Below are positions 1-5,129 of a stretch of 8,562 nt of DNA, piece by piece (positions within the stretch are counted from its first letter, which is position 1; every line of letters begins with the position of its first letter). Below the pieces are notes generated by a model. The model was not told the DNA's origin, made no database searches, and worked only from the letters and a program-made list of their open reading frames with translations. The DNA comes from Myxococcales bacterium UBA5297 (GTDB taxonomy: Bacteria > Myxococcota > Myxococcia > Myxococcales > UBA5297). The translations under genes and the position numbers were made by a program. The stretch covers positions 1 to 8,562 of the forward strand of contig DHSB01000217.1 of assembly GCA_002408385.1 (NCBI GenBank), read 5' to 3'.

Positions 1-17
1 CAGGCTTGCTATTCAGA

Positions 18-29
18 TTTCAAAGAGCG
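18..29 (-). promoter_or_regulatory. boxA-like antitermination element
   Basis: The minus strand reads CGCTCTTTGAAA here. This matches the CTCTTTGAAA core found in many rRNA leaders and is close to the E. coli form TGCTCTTTAACAA. It starts about 20 nt into the predicted P1 transcript, directly after a boxB-like hairpin. In the known systems boxA RNA binds NusB-NusE and lets polymerase pass Rho-dependent terminators in untranslated rRNA. Confidence 0.7.
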
Positions 30-30
30 T

Positions 31-47
31 CTCGCTCGGTCAGCGAG
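31..47 (-). promoter_or_regulatory. boxB-like hairpin upstream of boxA
   Basis: A perfect 6-bp inverted repeat (31-36 and 42-47, CTCGCT/AGCGAG) encloses a 5-nt loop, GACCG on the minus strand. It lies one nucleotide before the boxA-like element, in the boxB-then-boxA order of rRNA leaders. The function is inferred from position and shape only; boxB sequences are not conserved between phyla. Confidence 0.5.
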
Positions 48-56
48 GCGGGCGGC

Positions 57-85
57 GTTATAGGCGGCCGGCTGCTCGCTGTCAA
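57..85 (-). promoter_or_regulatory. P1, strong sigma70-type promoter, proximal rrn promoter
   Basis: On the minus strand a perfect -35 TTGACA (80-85) is followed by exactly 17 bases and a -10 TATAAC (57-62). The discriminator GCCGCCC is very GC-rich, as is usual for rRNA promoters under stringent (ppGpp/DksA) control. The predicted start is near position 50, just upstream of the boxB/boxA signals. Confidence 0.8.
65..80. repeat. Copy 1 of a 16-bp direct repeat (second copy at 434-449)
   Basis: This stretch and 434-449 match at 15 of 16 positions (CGGCCGGCTG, then C or T, then TCGCT). Copy 1 is the P1 spacer; copy 2 lies just upstream of the P2 -35. The repeat suggests that the tandem promoter region grew by partial duplication. 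Confidence 0.5.
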
Positions 86-301
86 GAGGCTTTCTCTGCG
101 CCGCCCTGCTTCCAACGGCCGATCGATTCAACCGACGACCGCCGCGGCCCATTCCTGCACCGCTCGAGATGGAAGCAAGACTCTTGCTTGGTTCCTTGGG
201 CTGCCGTCCTGCCAACTCATCATGCGGCGCGTCCAACACCTGGTCAGGTCGCGCGCATTCCTCAAGTCTCTCTTCGCCAGCATCGCGGAGACAGGACGAA
301 T

Positions 302-333
302 CGCTCTCTGAGCGAACCGCCGTTTTGCGGCGG
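302..333. repeat. Two adjacent perfect hairpins between P2 and P1
   Basis: CGCTC/GAGCG (302-306/310-314) and CCGCCG/CGGCGG (317-322/328-333) lie two bases apart. Transcripts from P2 or P3 would fold both. Such structured leader segments are common in rRNA precursors, where they may act with Nus factors or be removed by processing. Their role here is inference. Confidence 0.4.
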
Positions 334-394
334 CCAAGCCTCTTGATTCCGTTGTCAAGGAGCCGCGGCGCTGTCCTGCCGCGAACAGAGCGGC

Positions 395-423
395 GTTCTA
401 GGCGACCGCTCCGCTGTTGTCAA
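395..423 (-). promoter_or_regulatory. P2, strong sigma70-type promoter, second tandem rrn promoter
   Basis: The minus strand carries -35 TTGACA (418-423), a 17-base spacer and -10 TAGAAC (395-400). The bases AACGCCGC spanning the -10 end and discriminator are identical to those of P1. The -35 lies 338 bp upstream of the P1 -35. The predicted start is near 388, with no open reading frame of quality downstream before P1, so it most likely feeds the same untranslated leader. Confidence 0.72.
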
Positions 424-433
424 ACTTGCCGCC

Positions 434-449
434 CGGCCGGCTGTTCGCT
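434..449. repeat. Copy 2 of a 16-bp direct repeat (first copy at 65-80)
   Basis: It differs from 65-80 at one base. It sits 11 bp upstream of the P2 -35 hexamer in minus-strand orientation. The 369-bp offset between copies is close to, but not equal to, the 338-bp offset between the P1 and P2 -35 boxes, so the units are not a simple head-to-tail duplication. Confidence 0.5.
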
Positions 450-754
450 TCGACTGGCGAGCGCGCAGGCTCCCTCGCGCTTACCGCGCTCCGGACCCTC
501 GTCGCCGTCTGCAGCAACCAATCGACGTGGCGACACCTACTTCTGGGGCTCTCACGCTCGCCGGACGCCCGAAGCGCCGACGTCCGAGCCTGAGCCGCCA
601 AAGTCTCCACCTTGCGCCCTCGCCCCAGCGGCGCTCACCTCATCGTCACCCGCTGCCCTCGCCGCCTCCGTTGCCTCATTGGGCAAACGGCTACCCACGC
701 CACCACCTCAAATGCTTCACGCCCGGCAGGCGCCAACCAAACAGCAGAACGGCG

Positions 755-783
755 ACTTTATCGAAGGCCGGCAGCGGTGTCAA
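755..783 (-). promoter_or_regulatory. P3, sigma70-type promoter, distal tandem rrn promoter
   Basis: The minus strand carries -35 TTGACA (778-783), a 17-base spacer and -10 TAAAGT (755-760). The -35 is 360 bp upstream of the P2 -35. A 7-bp inverted repeat (783-789/805-811) abuts the upstream edge of the -35. The predicted start is near 748. The promoter could serve the same rrn transcript as P1 and P2, or an unrecognised small RNA in the 400-750 stretch. Confidence 0.65.
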
Positions 784-811
784 GCGCTCAACACTTCGCT
801 TTTGGAGCGCT
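783..811. repeat. Inverted repeat abutting the -35 of P3
   Basis: AGCGCTC (783-789) and GAGCGCT (805-811) form a perfect 7-bp inverted repeat with a 15-base spacer. It touches the upstream end of the P3 -35 on the minus strand. It could be a regulator site just upstream of the promoter, or a hairpin ending transcription from gmk before P3; there is no U-tract to decide. Confidence 0.35.
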
Positions 812-903
812 CGACGGAGAAGGCCCCTTCCCCTTGAGCCCCGCCGAGCGGGCGCGAGCCTCTTCGGCCTCAAGGCTGGAGCCCTCGATTGCCGTCGGGC
901 AGC

Positions 904-921
904 ACCGAAGGGCCCCTCGGT
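904..921 (-). terminator. Stem-loop downstream of gmk, possible weak terminator
   Basis: A 7-bp stem (904-910/915-921, one G-U pair in the minus-strand RNA) closes a GGCC tetraloop, 113 nt after the gmk stop. There is no U-tract after it, so it does not meet the intrinsic terminator pattern. It may slow polymerase or protect the 3' end of the yicC-gmk mRNA upstream of the rrn promoters. Confidence 0.25.
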
Positions 922-1034
922 TCTCGTCGGCCGGTCTTACAGGCGGCCCGATGTGCGCAGTCCCCGGCAGAGCCTCGCTTGGCGACTCGGTGCTCATCGC
1001 GGACACCTGCGCTCGTCGAGCCACAGCCTTAAGG

Positions 1035-1649
1035 TCAGGACCGCGGCAAACCAAGCCCAAAGGGTCGCAGGTCGGCATGGGCGCGGCGCAGCGACTCGGC
1101 GCGCACGATGGCCAGCAGATCGGCGTGCGCATCCTCGAGGTGGCGGTTGACCACGACGTAATCGTAGGTCGTGCAGCCCTTCTCGATCTCGGCCAGGGCT
1201 GCCTCCAGGCGGCGGCAGATGACCTCCTCGGCATCGGTGGCTCGACAACGAAGCCGGCGTTCAAGCTCCTCCATCGATGGCGGGAGGATGAAGACGCTCG
1301 CCGCCTCAGGATGCTCCCTCTTGATCAGCGTTCCGCCCTGCACGTCGATGTCAAAGACGACGACCCGCCCGCTGCGCGCGGCTTTGGCAAAGCTGCGGTG
1401 CGACCCGTAGAGGTTTCCGTGCACCTCGGCCCACTCCAGCAGCTCGCCCGCCCCAATCATCTGCTCGAAGCGCGCGCGGTCGACGAAGTGGTAGTCGACC
1501 CCGTCTCTCTCCGCACCTCGCGGGGAGCGGGTCGTGTAGCTGACGGAAAACAGACACCGCTCACCGAGCGACTCGCGAAGCTGATGCGCAAGCGTGGTTT
1601 TCCCCGCCCCCGACGGCGCCGAGAGAATCAGCAGCAGTCCGCTCTCCAT
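1035..1649 (-). CDS. gmk: Guanylate kinase
   Basis: A 204-residue protein, the usual length for this enzyme. It phosphorylates GMP (and dGMP) to GDP with ATP in the cytosol and is essential for GTP and (p)ppGpp supply. The P-loop GAGKTT is at residues 14-19, in the context SAPSGAGKTT (10-19). The GMP-binding residues known from yeast guanylate kinase all have counterparts: S37, R41, R44, Y53, E72, Y81 and S83. The lid segment near residues 132-150 keeps its arginines, and DIDVQGG at 100-106 is the usual core strand. The ATG lies 12 nt after the yicC stop, so the two are surely cotranscribed; the GAGG of the yicC stop region may serve as its Shine-Dalgarno. The yicC-gmk order is widespread in bacteria. 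Confidence 0.96.
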   Translation of the reverse strand: MESGLLLILSAPSGAGKTTLAHQLRESLGERCLFSVSYTTRSPRGAERDGVDYHFVDRARFEQMIGAGELLEWAEVHGNLYGSHRSFAKAARSGRVVVFDIDVQGGTLIKREHPEAASVFILPPSMEELERRLRCRATDAEEVICRRLEAALAEIEKGCTTYDYVVVNRHLEDAHADLLAIVRAESLRRAHADLRPFGLGLPRS

Positions 1650-1661
1650 AGGGTGCTCGCC

Positions 1662-2540
1662 TCACTCGACGTTCTGGACCTGTTCCCGGATACGCTCGAT
1701 CTCCGCCTTGAGCTCGACGACGAGTTGGGCGACCTCGGCCGACTGGCTCTTGGAGCCTATCGTGTTGACCTCGCGGTTCAGCTCCTGGACGACGAAGTCC
1801 ATGCGCCTGCCCGTCGGGCCCGAGCCCTGGACGAGTCGCTCGAACTGATCGAGGTGAGAGGCGAGCCGGGTGAGCTCCTCGGCGATATCCACCCGGTCGG
1901 CGAAGAGCGCGACCTCCTGGGCGAGCCGTTGCGGATCGATCTGGATGCCCCGCGAAAGCTCGGCGATGCGCTGCTCGAGTCGCGCGCGGTACTGCTCGAC
2001 CGACTGTGGCGCCAACTCACCGATGCGCGCCGCCCTCGCGCGCACCACCGCGAGCCTCGCGAGCATGTCCTCGGCGAGCGCGGCCCCCTCCCGCTCGCGC
2101 ATCGCGACCAGCGACTCGAGCGCCTGGTCGACAGCGCTCGAGAGCGCCTGCCGTGCGGCCTCGAGATCGATGGGGCGCGTCTCCAGACTCACCACCCCCT
2201 CGACCTGCGCGAGCTCGGCGAGCCCGAGGTTTCGCTCGAGTGAGAGCTGGCGACCGAGCTCGGCGAGCGCGGCGACGTATTCGCGCGCGAGCTCGATGTC
2301 GACGCGGGGCATGAGCACCGATCGCCCGGTGGACGAGCGCCGGATGCTTACTTCGATGGCCCCGCGCTGCAGCCGCTCCTTGATGCGCTTAGCCAACTCG
2401 GCCTCAAGCGGGGCGAGCTCGGCCGGCAACCGGGTCTTGACCTCGGCGTACTTGTGGTTGACCGAGCGGATTTCTATCGAGACTTCGCCACCGCCCGCGC
2501 TCGCCTTTCCGGCTCCGAAGCCGGTCATCGAATGGATCAT
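1662..2540 (-). CDS. yicC: YicC/YloC-family endoribonuclease-like protein
   Basis: A 292-residue protein, the typical family length. It opens with MIHSMTGFG (N-terminal YicC domain, roughly 1-155) and ends with the DUF1732-type C-terminal domain, with LNREVNTIGSKS (254-265) and a final REQVQNVE, both hallmarks of the family. B. subtilis YloC is reported as an endoribonuclease, and E. coli YicC is linked to small-RNA turnover. The conserved acidic stretch around EVALFADRVDIAEEL (209-223) is intact. I chose the ATG at 2540 because family members begin with M-I-x-S-M-T; the frame could extend to 2576 but adds only non-family residues and overlaps the predicted promoter. No Shine-Dalgarno is visible upstream. 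A start at 2528 (MTGFG) is the alternative. Confidence 0.95.
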   Translation of the reverse strand: MIHSMTGFGAGKASAGGGEVSIEIRSVNHKYAEVKTRLPAELAPLEAELAKRIKERLQRGAIEVSIRRSSTGRSVLMPRVDIELAREYVAALAELGRQLSLERNLGLAELAQVEGVVSLETRPIDLEAARQALSSAVDQALESLVAMREREGAALAEDMLARLAVVRARAARIGELAPQSVEQYRARLEQRIAELSRGIQIDPQRLAQEVALFADRVDIAEELTRLASHLDQFERLVQGSGPTGRRMDFVVQELNREVNTIGSKSQSAEVAQLVVELKAEIERIREQVQNVE

Positions 2541-2547
2541 GCGCGGG

Positions 2548-2576
2548 TGTGTAGACGCGCGCGCCCCGCGCGTCAA
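2548..2576 (-). promoter_or_regulatory. Promoter of yicC-gmk, predicted leaderless start
   Basis: The minus strand shows -35 TTGACG (2571-2576), a 17-base spacer and -10 TACACA (2548-2553). Only 7 bases separate the -10 from the yicC ATG, so the transcription start should fall on or next to the A of the start codon. No Shine-Dalgarno is present, which agrees with a leaderless mRNA. The 140-bp gap from the preceding glycosyltransferase stop fits an independent transcription unit. Confidence 0.6.
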
Positions 2577-2680
2577 GGCAATGACCAGGCCCGCGCACCG
2601 GCGGCCACCGGTTCCGAGTGCTCGTAAGCCGGCCGCCCTGACCGCCGCCCAAGAAGCGTCCGCCTGGCACGGCGGGCAGG

Positions 2681-3772
2681 TCAGCCGGCGGGCTCATCGC
2701 TTCCCCGAGTCGGCCCCCGCTCGAGCAGACGCATCGCGGCAGCGCAGACGCGCTCGACCGAAGCTTCGGAGCCATCGGCGACCGCCACGCCTTCGAAGCG
2801 ACCTGCATGCGACCATCTCGCGCCGTCCTCGGCCAGCAGAGTGGCGACGACCGGCGCGCCGGTCGCCACCGCGAGGTGCATCGGCCCGGTGTCGTTGGTG
2901 ACGACCACGGCGCAGCCCCGGAAGAGCGCGGCCAGCGCGCCGAGCCGGGTCGGCGGCGCGAGCACGGCGGTGCCTCCCGAAGCCTCGACTACTGCCTGTG
3001 CTATCGCCTCTTCGCCCGGTCCCCAGAGCACGAGCGGGACGAGGTCTGAGGACAGGTGAAGCCTTCGGGCCAGGGAACCAAAGGCCTCGGCGGGCCAGCG
3101 GTGATCGGCCTTGCGCGCCCCGGGGTTGAGCGCCGCGTAGCGCTTGCCCTGGACGAGCGCCTGGACCTTCTCGACAGCTTGGGCTGCGTCCGGGTCCGCG
3201 GTGTCGATGGTGGTGTCGAGCCGTTCCCCGTCTGGCTCGAGGCCCAGGGGCCGCAGCAGCTCGAGCTTGGAGGGCACCTCGCGCACCAGCGTCGGGTCCT
3301 TCTTCACTCCGTGGGTCAAGAACCGCTCCGAGAGCCCGCGGGCGTGCCCGATGCGCACCGGCGCACCGACCGCCCGGGCGAGCCAGAGCGAGGTGAAGCT
3401 GAAGGCGTGCCAGTGCCCTGCCTCGACGACCGCGTCGTAGCGCTCGTGGCGAAGCGCGCGCAAGAAACCGACGAAGCGCCAAGGCGCCCTGAAAAAGTCG
3501 GTCTTTGCGAAGACGACCGTCCGATCGGCGAGCCCCTCGACGAGCCGCTGCTTGCCGGCGGCGACGAGGAAGTCGACTCTGGCGTGCGGCAGACCGCGCT
3601 TGAGCGCGCGGACCAACGGCGTGGTGAGCAGCACGTTGCCGACGCGGGTATCGGTGCGCACGACGAGCAGCTTGGCGATCCGGCCGACGTCGATGGCGGG
3701 CGGTGGCTCGGAGGCCGGCCGGAAAAAGAGCCTCACCAGCCAGAGCAGCAGCACACGTCCGAACCCTTTCAC
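2681..3772 (-). CDS. Glycosyltransferase family 9 (heptosyltransferase-like), probable LPS core enzyme
   Basis: A 363-residue GT-B fold enzyme of the ADP-heptose:LPS heptosyltransferase family. The N-terminal acceptor domain starts at LLVVRTDTRVGNVLLTTP (35-52), where family members carry (I)LxxRxxxxGDxLLTTP. The donor-binding half has LNPGARKADHRWP (215-227) and the hallmark VTNDTGPMHLA (291-301). A hydrophobic, basic N-terminal stretch, VLLLWLVRLFFRP (7-19), precedes the fold and may hold it to the inner membrane. The C-terminal FGPT motif and the cysteine cluster of the neighbouring waaF are absent, so the sugar or acceptor may differ; transfer of heptose or another core sugar is inferred. 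The GTG start overlaps the waaF stop as GTGA and has GGGAGG just upstream, so translation is coupled. A frame extending to 4267 is open only because it runs antisense-like through waaF codons. Confidence 0.88.
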   Translation of the reverse strand: MKGFGRVLLLWLVRLFFRPASEPPPAIDVGRIAKLLVVRTDTRVGNVLLTTPLVRALKRGLPHARVDFLVAAGKQRLVEGLADRTVVFAKTDFFRAPWRFVGFLRALRHERYDAVVEAGHWHAFSFTSLWLARAVGAPVRIGHARGLSERFLTHGVKKDPTLVREVPSKLELLRPLGLEPDGERLDTTIDTADPDAAQAVEKVQALVQGKRYAALNPGARKADHRWPAEAFGSLARRLHLSSDLVPLVLWGPGEEAIAQAVVEASGGTAVLAPPTRLGALAALFRGCAVVVTNDTGPMHLAVATGAPVVATLLAEDGARWSHAGRFEGVAVADGSEASVERVCAAAMRLLERGPTRGSDEPAG

Positions 3773-4785
3773 GCCGCCTCCCACCGGGCCAGAAGCAGGT
3801 GGAGCGCCTCCCAGACCCGCTCCACGGTCAGCTTCGCCATGCAGTCGTGGTGGCCGAGCGGACAGCGCATCGGTCCATGTCGGTGGCACGGCTGGCATTC
3901 GAGCCCGAGGCGCAGTGCCTGGGCCTGGGGCTCGAGGTTGTGGAGCCCGGGATCGGTCGGGCCGAAGAGCAGCAGGGAGGGCACCCCGAGCGCGCGCGAG
4001 ATGTGCAGCAGCCCCGAGTCGCCGCCGACGACCGCCTTGAGCAGGGAGATCACCCCGACGCTCTCCAGGACGGCATTGCCCACGAGATCGAGCGGCGCGC
4101 CTTCCTTCATCGCCGCCTTGACCGCCTCGGCGATGGGCCTCTCGGCGGGCGCGCCCAGCAGCACCGGGCGCCAGTCCTGGCGCAGGCACTCGTCGGCGAG
4201 CCCCGAGAAGGACTCGACCGGCCAGCGCTTGGTCGCCCACTCCGACCCCACGACGAGCCCGACGCACGGGCCATCGCCGAGCAGCGCGCTGGCCTTCCCG
4301 ACCTCTTCGGCCGGAGCAACCAGGCGCAGGTCAGGCGAACCGTCGATGCCCAAGGCCCGGGCGAGGTCGAGGTAGCTCTGCGCGTACGGCTCGCGCTCGT
4401 GCTTGGGGACGGCGAGCGTATAGGCCCACCTCGTCCAGCGCGCCTCGTGGCCCACCCGGACCTGTGCCCGGCTCATTCGCGCGAGCAGCGCGCTGCGCAG
4501 CGAGGGGTGGGGAACCAGGATCAGATCGGGGGTCTCGAGCCTTCGCGCGACCCGCCGCAGCCCCGAGAGCCCGGAGTCCGCGCGCCGCTTGTCGAACGGG
4601 ATGACCGCGTCGACGCCCGGGATGCAGGCGGCCAAAGGCGCGGCCTTCGGCGTGGTGACGAAGGTGAGCCGGGCGCGGGGCCAGGCCACCTTCAGAGCCC
4701 GGGCCAGCGGGGAGACGAAGACGACATCGCCGAGGAAGGCGGTCTGCACGACGGCGATGCGAGAGGGCGCGCTTGCGAGCTCCAC
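3769..4785 (-). CDS. waaF: ADP-heptose--LPS heptosyltransferase II-like (GT9)
   Basis: A 338-residue enzyme, close to the usual 340-350. Family members add the second L-glycero-D-manno-heptose to the Kdo-linked inner core at the cytoplasmic face of the inner membrane. Visible motifs are VVQTAFLGDVVFVSPL (12-27), WATKRWP (183-189, lining the ADP-heptose site), GGDSGLLHIS (254-263) and LLFGPTDP (272-279). The tail has four cysteines, C297, C300, C308 and C315, in a CxPC...RCPLGHHDCM arrangement typical of the RfaF/WaaF branch rather than WaaC. The start is a GTG at 4785 with AGGAG six bases upstream; this site overlaps the stop of the Trm112-like gene. The stop overlaps the next GT9 gene by four bases. 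Exact acceptor specificity is inferred. Confidence 0.9.
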   Translation of the reverse strand: MELASAPSRIAVVQTAFLGDVVFVSPLARALKVAWPRARLTFVTTPKAAPLAACIPGVDAVIPFDKRRADSGLSGLRRVARRLETPDLILVPHPSLRSALLARMSRAQVRVGHEARWTRWAYTLAVPKHEREPYAQSYLDLARALGIDGSPDLRLVAPAEEVGKASALLGDGPCVGLVVGSEWATKRWPVESFSGLADECLRQDWRPVLLGAPAERPIAEAVKAAMKEGAPLDLVGNAVLESVGVISLLKAVVGGDSGLLHISRALGVPSLLLFGPTDPGLHNLEPQAQALRLGLECQPCHRHGPMRCPLGHHDCMAKLTVERVWEALHLLLARWEAA

Positions 4786-4794
4786 CGACCGCTC

Positions 4795-4968
4795 CTACTC
4801 GCCCAGCGGCCGCGCCTCGTCGATCAGCATCACCGGGAGGTCGCCTTCAATCCGGTACGCGAGTCGGCACGCCTTGCAGTGGATCTCGCCGCGGTCCTCC
4901 AGGAACTCGAGGCTCCCCTTGCACTTCGGGCACGCGAGGATCTCCTTCAACTCGTTGCTCAAGCCCAT
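4795..4968 (-). CDS. Trm112/YcaR-like small zinc-ribbon protein
   Basis: A 57-residue protein of the Trm112p-like (YcaR, UPF0434) family. Two CxxC knuckles, C13-x2-C16 and C31-x2-C34, would hold one zinc ion. The family signatures LKEILACPKCKGSL (7-20) and the closing DLPVMLIDEA (43-52) are intact. Eukaryotic and archaeal Trm112 activates methyltransferases; the bacterial role is not settled, but the gene typically sits among lpxK, kdsB and waa genes, as here beside waaF. I start at the ATG 4968 because it has GGGAG upstream and gives the standard family length; the frame runs open to 5025 without family similarity. The stop codon TAG is part of the Shine-Dalgarno region of waaF, nine bases before its GTG. 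Confidence 0.9.
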   Translation of the reverse strand: MGLSNELKEILACPKCKGSLEFLEDRGEIHCKACRLAYRIEGDLPVMLIDEARPLGE

Positions 4969-4996
4969 TGCCGCTCCCGTGGCGCGAAAGGGGCGG

Positions 4997-5025
4997 ATGA
5001 TGGAGCAGCGCAAGGGGAGTTTCAA
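4997..5025 (-). promoter_or_regulatory. Possible promoter of the Trm112-waaF-GT9 unit
   Basis: In the 161-bp gap after mlaD the minus strand shows TTGAAA (5020-5025), a 17-base spacer and CATCAT (4997-5002), four of six matches to TATAAT. The predicted start near 4990 leaves a leader of about 22 nt carrying the GGGAG site of the Trm112-like gene. The match is moderate and no terminator of standard form precedes it. Confidence 0.35.
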
Positions 5026-5066
5026 GTGTTCGCGAAGGTGTCGGCTGTCTGCCTGAACACCGGCAT

Positions 5067-5088
5067 CGGCCGAGGGCTCCGTCGGCCG
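5067..5088. repeat. Perfect 7-bp inverted repeat between mlaD and the Trm112-like gene
   Basis: CGGCCGA (5067-5073) and TCGGCCG (5082-5088) flank an 8-base loop, about 40 nt after the mlaD stop in transcript order. The strong GC stem could act as a 3'-end stabiliser or a partial terminator of the mla transcript. No U-tract follows on the minus strand, so intrinsic termination is not supported. Confidence 0.35.
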
Positions 5089-5129
5089 CTTGCGATCCGT
5101 CGCTCCCCTCCCGTGTCTGCCGGGCAGAG

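Larger units (their letters stand above)
1..50 (-). ncRNA. Probable rRNA operon leader (5' part of the transcript, cut by the left edge)
   Basis: Read on the minus strand, the stretch downstream of the P1 promoter starts with a GC-rich segment. A perfect 6-bp hairpin follows, then CGCTCTTTGAAA, then an A/T-richer tail running off position 1. A hairpin (boxB) followed by a CTCTTTGAAA-type boxA is the established order in bacterial rRNA leaders, where boxA recruits the NusB/NusE antitermination complex. No 16S sequence is visible, so rRNA identity is inferred from the leader signals and the very strong promoters. A tRNA operon or another antiterminated transcript remains possible. Confidence 0.7.
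1..1034. other. Gene-free region between gmk and the left edge, holding rrn control signals
   Basis: I see no credible coding sequence in these 1,034 bases. The open frames present on both strands give Ser/Pro/Arg-rich translations with no recognisable domain or family motif. Instead the region contains three minus-strand promoters at regular spacing, a boxB/boxA leader, several perfect short hairpins (302-314, 317-333, 840-852, 904-921), a 15-of-16 direct repeat (65-80 and 434-449) and an 11-bp inverted repeat (82-92 and 336-346). The rpoZ gene that often follows gmk is not here. Confidence 0.7.

Noticed and set aside
353..358. A fourth perfect TTGACA on the minus strand
   Set aside because: The positions 16-18 bases downstream hold only GC (GGCCGC), so no -10 element. 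It may be a relic of the repeated promoter region.
169..837. Plus-strand frame in the gene-free region (and the overlapping frame at 527-1150)
   Set aside because: Ser/Pro/Arg-rich with no motif, and it runs through three minus-strand promoters and several hairpins.
612..2243. Long plus-strand open frame of 543 codons
   Set aside because: It lies antisense to gmk and yicC, which have clear family motifs. The translation is low in family-like features; it is open because high GC suppresses stop codons.
3773..4267. Upstream extension of the second glycosyltransferase to 4267
   Set aside because: The added residues are Arg/Gly/Ala-rich and lie over waaF in another frame; the GTG at 3772 has a Shine-Dalgarno and a GTGA overlap.
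4969..5025. N-terminal extension of the Trm112-like protein to 5025
   Set aside because: No similarity to the family; the ATG at 4968 has its own ribosome site and yields the standard size.
5067..5088. Intrinsic terminator after mlaD
   Set aside because: The stem is perfect, but no U-tract follows on the transcribed strand, so I list it only as an inverted repeat.
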